NCBI GenBank assembly: GCA_027483445.1
Contig: JAIXUS010000003.1
Span: forward strand, 36,173-100,172
DNA: 64,000 nucleotides
Direction: 5' to 3'
From: Bacteroidota bacterium
Lineage (GTDB): Bacteria > Bacteroidota > Bacteroidia > M30B66
Shown here: piece by piece, positions 25,801-33,771 of the stretch
How the letters are laid out: each line of letters starts with the position of its first letter
Numbering within the stretch: position 1 is the stretch's first letter
Program-made: the position numbers and the translations under genes
Notes under the pieces: generated by a model
The model's database searches: none
What the model saw: the letters and a program-made list of their open reading frames with translations, nothing else
Told to the model about the DNA's origin: nothing

Positions 25801-26083
25801 TGAAGCACTTGCAGAAAAGATTCAGGACAATATTGTTCGCAAAGAAGTTTCAACACAAACAGCATTGCAAATTGATGATTTGATTCAGCATTCTGTTTTG
25901 GACAACGGTAAACCCATAATTGACTGGCAGTACAAGACAAACATAACGGGCAAAATGCTTATTGAAATTGGAGACTACCTGATTGATGAAGTCAGAGATA
26001 AATATAACGTGGACTTGTCGTTCAAGGAAATGGATAAGATTGCTGAAGTTTGTATTGAAGTAGCTAAAAAGCGTTACAAGTGA
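22856..26083 (+). CDS. hsdR: Type I restriction endonuclease subunit HsdR
   Basis: 1075 residues, the family's full length. The N-terminal PD-(D/E)xK nuclease has HYRPDLVLFVNG and CIIECKRPD. Superfamily 2 motor motifs follow: Walker A HTQGSGKS (~349), VDEGHR (~449) in place of DEAD, AMTGTPL (motif III) and LLQAIARVNR (motif VI). The C-terminal helical region binds the M2S core. It cuts unmethylated DNA after ATP-driven translocation. All motifs look intact, so the system should be active. It is separated from hsdS by about 3 kb of accessory genes, and its start is coupled to a 56-aa ORF; it overlaps the metalloprotease gene by 4 bp. Confidence 0.97.
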   Translation: MDTPSFKEDHISQIPALQMLVNLGYTYLSPAEADRQRGGKTTNVLLEDVLRKQLKEINSIRVSATKTSIFTDENIERGILALKNLPMNEGYIAASEKAYNLLTLGQALEQSVDGDKKSFTLQYIDWKNIGNNVFHVTEEFSVMRSTSKEHYRPDLVLFVNGIPLCIIECKRPDMKEPLKQAISQHLRNQQEDGIRSLYVYSQLTLSIATQEAAYATNATPEKFWAKWQEKFSTDEEERNFKSKLLEFKNKPLTVSIKEQLFSDRFKYVRQYFDALEQEEILPTEQDNYLFGLCRPERLMDIVFNYVLFDNGEKKVARYQQFFAIKKSMQRIKQIEHGRRKGGVIWHTQGSGKSLTMVMLAQAIAMEPSIRNPKIVLVTDRTDLDNQITGTFRKCGKFVENATTGQRLVDLLENKSDAVVTTIINKFVAAVKKISKPLESHDIFVLVDEGHRTQHGTFNIDMQKTMPNACFIAMTGTPLFKRDKSTAEKFGGMIDAYTVDQAVKDKAVVPLLYEGRLAKQDVNSSPIDTFFGMVSEPLTEYQKADIKKKFARYDHLNSAEQKMRMIAWDISYHFRDNWQGKTPFKGQLVCDKKVNAIKYKEYLDEIGIVSSEVLISALDDREGEDSAYVKSTEKENRFWQKMMDEHGNSKSYEKNIISRFKNQEDPEIIIVVDKLLTGFDEPKNTVLYLTRNLQGHKLLQAIARVNRIYPDKEFGYIIDYYGVIENLDDALQMYSSFEDFDEEDLTGTLINISEEIKKLPQKHSELWDIFKTIANKRDAEAYQQLLKDEAIRVLFYDKLAAFAKGLKLALSSIQFHKEVEEKVINRYKDDLAMFLKLRLAVVERYSDEIDYKQYEGQIQKLIDTHITTEKIETITELVNIFDKDKFQQEVENTTGKAAKADKIASRTAKHIIEKMDEDPAFYKKFSQMLKETIADYEAKRISEAQYLSKVQDIMNNVLAHTDNDIPEQLINRDVAKAFYGLTVEALAEKIQDNIVRKEVSTQTALQIDDLIQHSVLDNGKPIIDWQYKTNITGKMLIEIGDYLIDEVRDKYNVDLSFKEMDKIAEVCIEVAKKRYK

Positions 26084-26778
26084 TGACAGCAGCAATTCAA
26101 TTTGGCAGTAAATCAATAGATTTTCGTTTGGAGTATTCCGATAGAAAATCGCTTGGCATTACTGTAACCCCTGAAATGGAAGTATTGGTGAAAGCACCAA
26201 TAAATACGACAATTGAAAAAGTCAAAGAGAAAATTAGAAAAAAAGCACCTTGGATTATTAAACAACAAAGCTTCTTTCTTTCCTTTCAACCAAAGACACC
26301 ACAACGCAAATACATAAGCGGTGAAACGCATTTGTACCTTGGCAGACAATACCGTTTGCAAATTTCGATAGGCAAAGAGGAATCTGTAAAACTTAAAGGG
26401 AAATTCATTGAATTAACTGCCAGAGAAAAGGCGAGAGCAGAAGACTTGTTAAACGATTGGTATTTGCAACACGCAAGAACAAAGTTTCATTCCATTGCAG
26501 CACCACTTATCGACAAATTCAAGAAATATAAAGTAGAACCCAGTTCAATTGTAATCCGTGACATGCCGACACGTTGGGGAAGCTGTACACCACATGGAAA
26601 AATCATATTAAATCCGGAATTGATTAAAGCACCAAAAGGTTGTATTGAATATGTTATCATACATGAATTATGTCACCTTCTTCACCCTAACCATACTCAA
26701 AATTTCATCGATCTACAGAGAAAGGAGATGCCTGATTGGGAAAAATGGAAATCAAAACTTGAACACATACTAGCTTAA
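26080..26778 (+). CDS. YgjP-like zinc metallopeptidase (DUF45/SprT-like)
   Basis: 232 residues. The N-terminal part is the beta-rich DUF45 segment (IDFRLEYSDRKSLGITVTPE). The C-terminal part has TRWGSCTPHGKIILNPELI and the zinc motif HELCHLLHPNH (HExxH plus a downstream His). These proteins often end type I RM operons; their substrate is unknown, though relatives of the SprT/Wss1 type cleave protein on DNA. It overlaps hsdR by 4 bp (ATGA), so it is the last gene of the operon. The next gene converges. Confidence 0.92.
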   Translation: MMTAAIQFGSKSIDFRLEYSDRKSLGITVTPEMEVLVKAPINTTIEKVKEKIRKKAPWIIKQQSFFLSFQPKTPQRKYISGETHLYLGRQYRLQISIGKEESVKLKGKFIELTAREKARAEDLLNDWYLQHARTKFHSIAAPLIDKFKKYKVEPSSIVIRDMPTRWGSCTPHGKIILNPELIKAPKGCIEYVIIHELCHLLHPNHTQNFIDLQRKEMPDWEKWKSKLEHILA

Positions 26779-26828
26779 TCATCAAACACTTTTCGAATCT
26801 TAAATTACTAACCCAATAGCAGAGCAGC

Positions 26829-29078
26829 CTACTCCTTTATCCACTTCACACCGCCCCGCTCGCTGAGCACATAATACAGGCCGGGGCTTAAATGAGATGC
26901 GTCGCAGTATTTGGATGGGCCTCGCTGCAAGACAACTCTTCCGGCCGCGTCCATAATTTTAAGCCATTGTACCGGGGCACTCCACTCAATATGTCCATTA
27001 GACGGATTGGGAAACACACGCCAAACTAGCTTTTCGGGCGATTCTATACCTACAATTTGATTGCTCGCATCAGGACTCGGCGTACCAAACTCTACCCAAA
27101 ATGCCGACCCATCACTTAACCGTCCGTAGCTGCGGTTTTCGGGAACTGCCGGGAATAAAATACGGTCGATAACCTGGTAGCCCCCTTGATTTTGTTGGTA
27201 CAGCCGCAAGTCTTCACCATCCGCATTTAACGAAAAACTCGTGTGATAACGGTTTAACTCAGGTTGGCCATCAGCCCAAAAAAGCTCGAATCCATTCACC
27301 GGTATGGTATTGATCGGCAAGGGCCACTTGGCAGGATCTTCCGGATCGTCGCTTAAAAATTTACCACTCAGGCTAAAGGGCACCGACGAACCATTGTACA
27401 ACTCAAGCCAATCGCTGGGCCGGCCGAAATCGTCGAGTACCACTCCGGTATTATCGGCCATCAACTCATTGATAAAAACCGGAAGCTCACTTTGCTGAAT
27501 GAAAATACGACGGGGCGAACAGAAAGGCTCCGTGGTAGCACTGCTGGCTATTCCAACCAGAACAGACTCCGCCTCGTTAAATGCATTCCCATCCATCGAG
27601 GCCGTAAATCGTCCATCTGAAGCCTGCTCATCGGGGAATTGGCCATCGTCGCGCAGCTCGCCTCCAAGCGTCCAGCTTCCCCCTTGATTCCACACCCAAA
27701 CAATGGGTGCGTTTTCGGGTTTACCCCAGGCAATCACCTTGGCTTCGCTGGAGTATGGAAAATCGTGAACTACCTGAAATCCCATCCAGGCTTGAGGCGC
27801 TTCCGGATTGTCATCCAGCTGCGATAGCGCTGCATCAATTCTGGCAGTACAATACGGCAAAATGCCCCAAGGCACATGCGCTCCCCAGGCCTCGTTGCCG
27901 CTGTTTTGAAAATCATCGGCGGTGAACCCATAATCGAGGCTTCGGTATGGATCAGCAAGTGCAGCCTCCTCAATGAGTTCAAGATAACTCAACACCTTAT
28001 TGCTGATATTGCTAAACGTGAAGCCGCTCTGCAGAAAAGCGTGCATGTAATGGGTAAAGGCCGAGCGGTACGCGGGCACCAACAACAACCGCTGAAACAA
28101 AGGCCTCGGCTCCTGATTGTTCGACCATGTGTATGGATTGCGCGTGGCCCAATTCACTCCAAACCAGTCGATTCCAAAGGTATTGTCGACATCATACGGA
28201 ATGTACTCAAACAAGCCGGTCTTCTTGTTTTGATACAAGTAAAAATTGTTCTTGTTGAAAGCGTAACCATCCCAATTGGCCAACAATACATCCAAAGCGG
28301 CCTGCTTGAGGTAACGGTGCACATTAAACACCGCTTCTAAACTGCAGGGCAACGACTCCAAAGGCGTTTCGTTCAGAATGGTCACAAAACGGGCAAACTG
28401 AGTGTAATCGTCGAGGTACTGATTGTTGGTAAGCTCGTAAACACGGCGGTTTCCGGCTTCCAGCTTATACAAATTCGGATTTGAACCCAGGTATTCCAGT
28501 GTTGCAGGATACAGACACTTGAATAAATCGCCGGTTCCCTTGTTGTCGATGTGCTTTTCGCAAAACTCCTCATCGATGTGCTCCACATTGGTATACAAGC
28601 CTTTGTATTCATTGTTGATGTAAAGCTTCACAAAGCCTGTTCTGGCTGCCGTTAAGCCACAATCGCGCATTAAGTCCCAAGCCAGCTTGGCCCGAATCAT
28701 CGAGGGATCGTTGTGACTCCCATTGAGGTTGAGTTTTTCCAATCCTTGCCAATCGCCGCCCCGAACAAAGGTGTTGAACGAAACCTTGAATGATTTTTTG
28801 GCTGCCTGCAAACTGGTGTTTCCACGCAGCCTAAAACCCACCTGTTGAAAGGTTTGCGTGAGCCCTGAGCTTTCAAAGCGAAACGTAGCACTGTATTCCC
28901 GATCATCACCCTGAACACCACCGGCCAACAAAGCCTCCAAGGTATCGGCAGGAATCGTAATGCGGATTGTGGGCACCTCATCTTGCGGAAAAGCCAATCC
29001 ATAAGGAACTTGGGTAAACTGGGCAGACAAAAAAAGCGCACGACAAATCAGGAGCAATAGCAACAGTGACTTCCTCAC
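26829..29078 (-). CDS. Secreted CotH-kinase-family protein with lamin-tail domain and T9SS signal
   Basis: 749 residues. Signal peptide (SLLLLLLICRALFLSAQ), then a CotH domain over ~30-400: FRLRGNTSLQAAKKSFKVSF, LNLNGSHNDPSMIRAKLAWD, KQAALDVLLANWDGYAFNKN and IPYDVDNTFGIDW. CotH proteins are atypical kinases that phosphorylate secreted proteins; the Asp residues of the VDNTFG motif are kept. A beta-rich linker and a lamin-tail domain follow (PVFINELMADNTGVVLDD...), then a type A T9SS sorting domain (VWRVFPNPSNGHIEWS...GLYYVL). It should be surface-exposed or released. Substrate unknown. Convergent with the RM operon. Confidence 0.88.
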   Translation of the reverse strand: MRKSLLLLLLICRALFLSAQFTQVPYGLAFPQDEVPTIRITIPADTLEALLAGGVQGDDREYSATFRFESSGLTQTFQQVGFRLRGNTSLQAAKKSFKVSFNTFVRGGDWQGLEKLNLNGSHNDPSMIRAKLAWDLMRDCGLTAARTGFVKLYINNEYKGLYTNVEHIDEEFCEKHIDNKGTGDLFKCLYPATLEYLGSNPNLYKLEAGNRRVYELTNNQYLDDYTQFARFVTILNETPLESLPCSLEAVFNVHRYLKQAALDVLLANWDGYAFNKNNFYLYQNKKTGLFEYIPYDVDNTFGIDWFGVNWATRNPYTWSNNQEPRPLFQRLLLVPAYRSAFTHYMHAFLQSGFTFSNISNKVLSYLELIEEAALADPYRSLDYGFTADDFQNSGNEAWGAHVPWGILPYCTARIDAALSQLDDNPEAPQAWMGFQVVHDFPYSSEAKVIAWGKPENAPIVWVWNQGGSWTLGGELRDDGQFPDEQASDGRFTASMDGNAFNEAESVLVGIASSATTEPFCSPRRIFIQQSELPVFINELMADNTGVVLDDFGRPSDWLELYNGSSVPFSLSGKFLSDDPEDPAKWPLPINTIPVNGFELFWADGQPELNRYHTSFSLNADGEDLRLYQQNQGGYQVIDRILFPAVPENRSYGRLSDGSAFWVEFGTPSPDASNQIVGIESPEKLVWRVFPNPSNGHIEWSAPVQWLKIMDAAGRVVLQRGPSKYCDASHLSPGLYYVLSERGGVKWIKE

Positions 29079-29113
29079 AGGGCGAAAATACGAAAAAGCC
29101 CAGGTTTAGCGAA

Positions 29114-29932
29114 TCAATAAATCGTCACCAAGACACTGAGTAAATTGGGGTTTGCGCCGAGGCTGGCGGTAGCGTTGAATGCTTCTTTTGAACTGTCTTT
29201 CTTTTGTTTGGCCAAGCCTGATGACTCAACGGCTCTTTCCTGAAAGTCAGACAACGTTGGGGCATCGTCAGAAACACGGTTGAAATCGTTCGCCGGAGAA
29301 TTGGAGCTAAGCGTAGCCTCCTGTTCAAGCCTTTCCGGTGTTGGCGCAGCACCTTGATTGTCTGACGAGTACTGATCACCCACATCTTCCATTAAAACTT
29401 CGTTGAACATGGTTTTCTGCTCCTCTTCCGGATTACGGGTTGATGGACTTTCTGGGTTGCCGGCAGTTTCCGATAGCGTTGTTGATTGAGTAACCGGTGT
29501 TTGCGCATTTTGTAACGCAGGCTGCTGTGTATCTGATGACTGCTGGGCCGACTCTGGGCCATTTTTACGCAGTGCTACATCGGGCGTCGCCTTTTCGGCA
29601 CCCGGTAACACCCAGAAAAACAGGGCAAACAAAGCAGCTGCGGCCGTGGCCAATGCACCAATCCAAATCCCAATCGGAATTACCTTACGCTCGCGCTGAG
29701 GCCCCCGATCAAAGGCTTCCAGCAACTGTTCCCGAAGTTTATCGGAAGGCGGCGAAACAGGCTCCGCTTCTAACTGTTGCAACTCGATCAACATGTTTCG
29801 AATGGCGGCATATTCAGCGGCATCAATGCCCTCAGCCGCCAGGAACTTCAACTCATCAGAATTAAGTTGTTCCCAGCTTTTTTCAAGCATCCATTGCTCA
29901 AACCCGTCGGGAAAAGGGAGTGAATTTTTCAT
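29114..29932 (-). CDS. Probable anti-sigma factor, single-pass membrane protein
   Basis: 272 residues. The cytoplasmic N-terminal ~80 residues are acidic and helical (MLEKSWEQLNSDELKFLAAE), as in anti-sigma factors. One membrane helix (IPIGIWIGALATAAAALFALFFWVL split at ~85-110) leads to a ~160-residue periplasmic part rich in Ser, Thr, Gln, Pro and low in complexity, with no recognised domain. It overlaps the ECF sigma gene by 4 bp, the strongest hint to function: it would hold that sigma factor until an envelope signal arrives. No zinc-binding HxxxCxxC motif, so not a ZAS-type anti-sigma. Confidence 0.72.
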   Translation of the reverse strand: MKNSLPFPDGFEQWMLEKSWEQLNSDELKFLAAEGIDAAEYAAIRNMLIELQQLEAEPVSPPSDKLREQLLEAFDRGPQRERKVIPIGIWIGALATAAAALFALFFWVLPGAEKATPDVALRKNGPESAQQSSDTQQPALQNAQTPVTQSTTLSETAGNPESPSTRNPEEEQKTMFNEVLMEDVGDQYSSDNQGAAPTPERLEQEATLSSNSPANDFNRVSDDAPTLSDFQERAVESSGLAKQKKDSSKEAFNATASLGANPNLLSVLVTIY

Positions 29933-30498
29933 GCTGTTAAGTGTTGAAATTGAGGAAGTTTAGCGGCAATTTTCCGCAAGGTGTAAAACAGGCGGCTCTT
30001 CACAGTTCCCTCGCTTACCTGGTGGATTTCGCTGATTTCTTTCAACGACAACTCCTCAAAATAGCGAAGGGTAAAGGTGCTCTTGTGCGGCTCTTTGATG
30101 GTTTCGAGCACCTCCTTAAGTTTGGTTAGGAAAGCCCGTTTATCGATGCGTTCGGTAATTCCCGGACCACTGTCGCGCAGCTCCGGCGCATTGTCGAGCG
30201 CTACTTTGATTCCCCGTGTGCTGTTCTTACGGTATTCCATTTTGCAGAGATTGTTGGCAACTGTGTAAACCCAAGGCTTGAAGCTCCTTGAAGTATCGAA
30301 AAGCTCGGGCTGACGGGCAATTTTCAGAAAAAGCTCCTGCAGCAGATCCTCACTCAGCTCGCGGTTGTTCCAAAGCATTTTCATAAAATAACCCATCAAA
30401 CGGCCGGAGTACCGGTCGTATAAAGTGGCAAAGGCTTGTTTGTCGCGGTCGATGATGCGTTCCATCAACTGCTCATCGCTGAGAGTGTTCAACATCAT
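29929..30498 (-). CDS. ECF-type RNA polymerase sigma factor
   Basis: 189 residues with sigma region 2 (FATLYDRYSGRLMGYFMKML and SRSFKPWVYTVANNLCKMEY) and region 4 with the helix-turn-helix LKEISEIHQVSEGTVKSRLF. Extra-cytoplasmic-function sigma factors direct RNA polymerase to stress or envelope genes. It sits between an exported unknown protein upstream and the probable anti-sigma factor downstream, with 4-bp overlaps on both sides, so the three are one translationally coupled operon. Its regulon cannot be told from the window. Confidence 0.93.
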   Translation of the reverse strand: MMLNTLSDEQLMERIIDRDKQAFATLYDRYSGRLMGYFMKMLWNNRELSEDLLQELFLKIARQPELFDTSRSFKPWVYTVANNLCKMEYRKNSTRGIKVALDNAPELRDSGPGITERIDKRAFLTKLKEVLETIKEPHKSTFTLRYFEELSLKEISEIHQVSEGTVKSRLFYTLRKIAAKLPQFQHLTA

Positions 30499-31664
30499 CG
30501 AACTGATTTTCCGGTTAATTGAGTAATTCGGTCGGCCAATTTTTCGAGGGTGGCAAGCTCCTCCTTACTCAGGTTCTTATCGTTGTTTTTAAGCAGCCAC
30601 AATGCCGGCAGCAAATTGGCCAGAGAAGCACGCATTCCGTCTTCGGCCGCCGCGGCAGAATAGATATACGCACTCAACTGAGGGTGCAAAAAAAACTGTT
30701 TGTTCTGAGCAAGGGTTCCGGCATTTTGTCCACCCAGCAAAGCCAAAGGACCTACTGGGTACAAATTATTAATGTGCAGACTCAGCCATTCGGGCCGAAT
30801 AGAAAGTGAAAGATAAACGGGCTTTTTCGCCTTTTGAGCCAAAAATGCCAGAAGCCCCTCAGCCGATGCTTTCACCTGCTCAACAGGCAGGCTGGGGTCC
30901 CATTGTTTTAGGCTTCCCCGGATGTAATCAAGGTCCTCCACCATGGCCAGCGAAATCACCTGAGCAGAAGTCCCTTCCGCAGTCATCCACAATGGGTATA
31001 CGTCATGTTCGCCGTTTACCACAATGAGCGAGCCTGCCTGAGCTATGGAGCGCTGCCATTGCGCCATGCGAATTTGAAGGTCAGTAATTTGTCCCGACTT
31101 GGCCATGGCTTGCACGGCTTTGTTGCGAGAGGCCAATTCGCCTTTCCGTTCCGATACCCAGGCTGCCTCTGGTTGAAGAAGAGGCTGTAAGCTTCCGGCT
31201 TTTTGGATCGCCTGATTAAGGATTTTGCCGGCTTCCGGAGTATTTCGATTCAGCCTTAGCTGTAGGTAGGTATGTTCAAAGGTACCGGCAATGTAATCGC
31301 CACTTTGTGTAACCAGGTCTCGAAGCCGCAATTTACTTTCGGCATTGAGGTATCCATTGGTTTCGAGCGACTGATTTTGAAGGAGTGTATATTGGTTGAG
31401 CCAATAAGTTCCGCTGGAAAGCTGGGCTGAAGCAGTAAAGGGAAGGTCGTCATCGCTTTCGGCTCTGCTGCGTGGTGTTGCCGTATTGCCCATTCGTTCG
31501 GGTGTATAAACCGGAGGAACAGCTTTCGGGCTTTGCTTGGAAGGCTTAGTCTCCAACTTGAGAGGTTCAACTCGTTTATTGACTTTTTCTCGCGGTTCGG
31601 CCGATTGTGCCATCAGTGCGGGAGCACTATAGAAACACAAAAGGATTAGAAAAATCCAGGGCAT
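30495..31664 (-). CDS. Exported protein of unknown function heading the ECF operon
   Basis: About 389 residues from the ATG at 31664, which begins a signal peptide (MPWIFLILLCFYSAPALMAQ); an upstream ATG at 31745 would hide it. A Pro/Lys-rich linker (~25-70) precedes a helical body with QLRLNRNTPEAGKILNQAIQ and a segment around NGEHDVYPLWMTAEGTSAQV, where a possible polyketide-like or esterase motif is not present. A hydrophobic Ala/Leu segment (LLPALWLLKNN) lies near the C-terminus. I recognise no family. Its 4-bp overlap with the sigma gene suggests it takes part in the signal or its response. Confidence 0.7.
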   Translation of the reverse strand: MPWIFLILLCFYSAPALMAQSAEPREKVNKRVEPLKLETKPSKQSPKAVPPVYTPERMGNTATPRSRAESDDDLPFTASAQLSSGTYWLNQYTLLQNQSLETNGYLNAESKLRLRDLVTQSGDYIAGTFEHTYLQLRLNRNTPEAGKILNQAIQKAGSLQPLLQPEAAWVSERKGELASRNKAVQAMAKSGQITDLQIRMAQWQRSIAQAGSLIVVNGEHDVYPLWMTAEGTSAQVISLAMVEDLDYIRGSLKQWDPSLPVEQVKASAEGLLAFLAQKAKKPVYLSLSIRPEWLSLHINNLYPVGPLALLGGQNAGTLAQNKQFFLHPQLSAYIYSAAAAEDGMRASLANLLPALWLLKNNDKNLSKEELATLEKLADRITQLTGKSVR

Positions 31665-31832
31665 GGGCAGAAAATTTGGCAGCGTTATGCAAGGGTCATG
31701 AATGCGTTCAAAGAAGCGAAAAAAAAGAATGCATCCGAACAACAATAAGCGATTCCGCGAAGCGCAATGACTTTCTCACAGATTATGTTAGCAATTCGGC
31801 CGACGGAATGGCAGACCTTTTCACGCTGGTCT

Positions 31833-31840
31833 TATCTTTG
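31833..31840 (+). promoter_or_regulatory. Promoter -7 box of trxA
   Basis: TATCTTTG fits TAnnTTTG and lies 28 bp before the trxA ATG. I see no good -33 TTG at the proper distance, so only the -7 element is claimed. Confidence 0.45.
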
Positions 31841-31868
31841 TAGTGAGAACCGACAATCTTAAAACATC

Positions 31869-32189
31869 ATGGCATTAACACTCACCGATCAGAATTTTGA
31901 AGAACTGGTATTGAAATCCGACAAACCAGTATTGGTTGACTTTTGGGCAGAATGGTGCGGCCCCTGCAGAATGGTTGGCCCCGTTGTAGAAGAACTCGCC
32001 AAAGAGCTCGACGGAAAAGCCGTTATTGGCAAACTCGACGTCGACAGCAACCCAAACATTTCAATGCAATTTGGAATCCGTAATATACCGACTTTGCTTG
32101 TTTTTAAAGACGGGAAAATGGTAGACAAGCACGTTGGTGTGGCTTCAAAAACCCAACTCAACGAAAAGCTCAGCAAGCACATGGCTTAA
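31869..32189 (+). CDS. trxA: Thioredoxin
   Basis: 106 residues, the canonical length, with the redox-active Cys30-Gly-Pro-Cys33 (FWAEWCGPC) and the cis-Pro segment IRNIPTLLVFKDGK. A cytoplasmic disulfide reductase that passes electrons from thioredoxin reductase to ribonucleotide reductase and other targets. It has no signal peptide. It is divergent from the ECF operon and precedes the DUF58 gene by 89 bp; probably monocistronic or weakly linked. No anomalies. Confidence 0.97.
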   Translation: MALTLTDQNFEELVLKSDKPVLVDFWAEWCGPCRMVGPVVEELAKELDGKAVIGKLDVDSNPNISMQFGIRNIPTLLVFKDGKMVDKHVGVASKTQLNEKLSKHMA

Positions 32190-32278
32190 GCCCTTTGAGA
32201 TACAAACCCCGAAAAGAAACACAGAATATACCCTATTCTGTGTTTTTTCGTTTCAGCACATAGCCGTACTTTGCACCC

Positions 32279-33208
32279 ATGCCAATAAACCGACAGGAAC
32301 TACAGCAATTTGGGCATCTTGAAATGATGGCCCGACAAGTAGTAGAAGGATTTATTACCGGATTGCACAGAAGTCCCTTCCATGGTTTTTCGGTAGAGTT
32401 TGCCGAATACAGGCAATACAACCAGGGCGAATCAACCCGATACATCGATTGGCGGCTTTATGGGAAAACCGATAAACTTTATGTAAAGCGCTTTGAAGAA
32501 GAAACCAATCTGCGCTGCCAAATTGTTATTGATCGGTCTTCATCGATGTATTTTCCGCTCGATGCCGCACAGAAAGGCATCGACAATAAACTACAGTTTT
32601 CGGTAAAGGCTGCAGCTGCACTCACCTACATGCTCAACAAGCAGCGTGATGCAACTGGAATAAGCGTGTTCTCCGACGATTTGGAAATCCACACACCGGC
32701 ACGTTCGGCCGGAGTGCACATGGCGATGCTCTATGCCGAAATGGAGAAACTCCTCGATACGCCTTGGGACGAAAAGCCTAAACACACCAAAGCCGCTCAA
32801 GTACTGCACACCCTTGCAGAAGCAGTGCACAAAAGAAGTTTAATTGTGGTGTTTTCCGACATGTTTGAAGAAGGAACCGAAACGGAGCAGCTTTTTTCAG
32901 CCTTGCAACACCTCAAACATGCCAAGCATGAAGTATTACTCTTCCATGTGGTCGACAAGCAAAAGGAGCTCGATTTTGAATTCGACAACCGTCCTTACAA
33001 GTTTATCGATCTCGAGAGTGGCGAAGAAATCCGCATGCAGCCCTCGGCCGTGAAAGAAGAATATACCAAACAAATTCAGGCCTTCACTCAGGAGCTAAAA
33101 CTGCGCTGTGCGCAATATCACATCGACTTTATCGAAGCCGACATTCATCAGGGCTATGCCCAGGTTCTCCTGCCTTATTTGCTCAAACGAACCAGAATGG
33201 GAGCCTAA
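32279..33208 (+). CDS. DUF58 protein (von Willebrand-like)
   Basis: 309 residues. It opens with the usual region RQVVEGFITGLHRSPFHGFS and SVEFAEYRQYNQGESTRYID then WRLYGKTDKLYVKRFEEETN, the DUF58 core. A MIDAS-like motif IVIDRSSSMYF indicates a von Willebrand factor A fold. These proteins generally work with a MoxR AAA ATPase and membrane vWA proteins (BatA/BatB) in envelope stress or metal insertion; none of those partners lies in this window. TACTTTGC sits just before the start and may be the -7 box. The stop is at 33208. Confidence 0.9.
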   Translation: MPINRQELQQFGHLEMMARQVVEGFITGLHRSPFHGFSVEFAEYRQYNQGESTRYIDWRLYGKTDKLYVKRFEEETNLRCQIVIDRSSSMYFPLDAAQKGIDNKLQFSVKAAAALTYMLNKQRDATGISVFSDDLEIHTPARSAGVHMAMLYAEMEKLLDTPWDEKPKHTKAAQVLHTLAEAVHKRSLIVVFSDMFEEGTETEQLFSALQHLKHAKHEVLLFHVVDKQKELDFEFDNRPYKFIDLESGEEIRMQPSAVKEEYTKQIQAFTQELKLRCAQYHIDFIEADIHQGYAQVLLPYLLKRTRMGA

Positions 33209-33771
33209 CCTGGTTCTACTTCCCCAACCACATTGATATTTCTCCAGCACTTTAAATTGTTCTTTGAATCGATTTAGGTGCAAGTGGTTTGATTGCTGTT
33301 TCATCAACCTCTTGTGTTGACATTATCTGAAGGCTCAGAATTTCATTGGCTGGTATAGAAAATCAGCTGAATTTCTGTTTTTTAGAAAGCCTTTATTAGC
33401 TTGACACACTACAGCATCCTAAGTTCAGTAAGCCCTAATTACTTCATACAATACAAATGAACCGTGAAGCCGCGCGCCGGCCATGGGAAATGCGGCGGGC
33501 CATGCGCAGGCGGGAATTCCAAACCGCTTAGAAAGACCACAAAATCCCACGCGAAGTTTGTGAGTCTTTCTTACGGTTGGGAAGGGCGCGGGGAAGCTTA
33601 GCATTTCCCTAGACTTTTTGTGGTACTTTTTAGTCATGCAAAAAGTACCAAGAAATATCAAACTCGAAGGATTGAAGTACCTCCAATGAGCATGAGTGGC
33701 CCGAAGTACGACGATGATTAGGGCCTAATGCCCTGATCTAGACTTAAGCTGAATTTAAAGCACTGAAAAAA
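33209..33771. other. Gene-free 563-bp spacer with repeat remnants
   Basis: It holds TTCAGTAAGCCCTA (33424-33437), equal to the outer end of the 4386 inverted repeat, and a perfect 11-bp hairpin TGGTACTTTTT/AAAAAGTACCA (33621-33650). A minus-strand frame across 33425-33661 (FCMTKKYHKKSR...) looks like a translated repeat often met in Bacteroidota spacers, not a gene. Confidence 0.45.
33621..33650. repeat. 11-bp-arm hairpin in the 33-kb spacer
   Basis: TGGTACTTTTT (33621-33631) and AAAAAGTACCA (33640-33650) with an 8-base loop AGTCATGC. No poly-T tail in either direction beyond the arms, so probably part of a dispersed element. Confidence 0.6.

Noticed and set aside
33425..33661. 78-aa minus-strand ORF (FCMTKKYHKKSR...)
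   Set aside because: It lies on repeat-like DNA with a perfect hairpin and has no protein-like conservation that I recognise.
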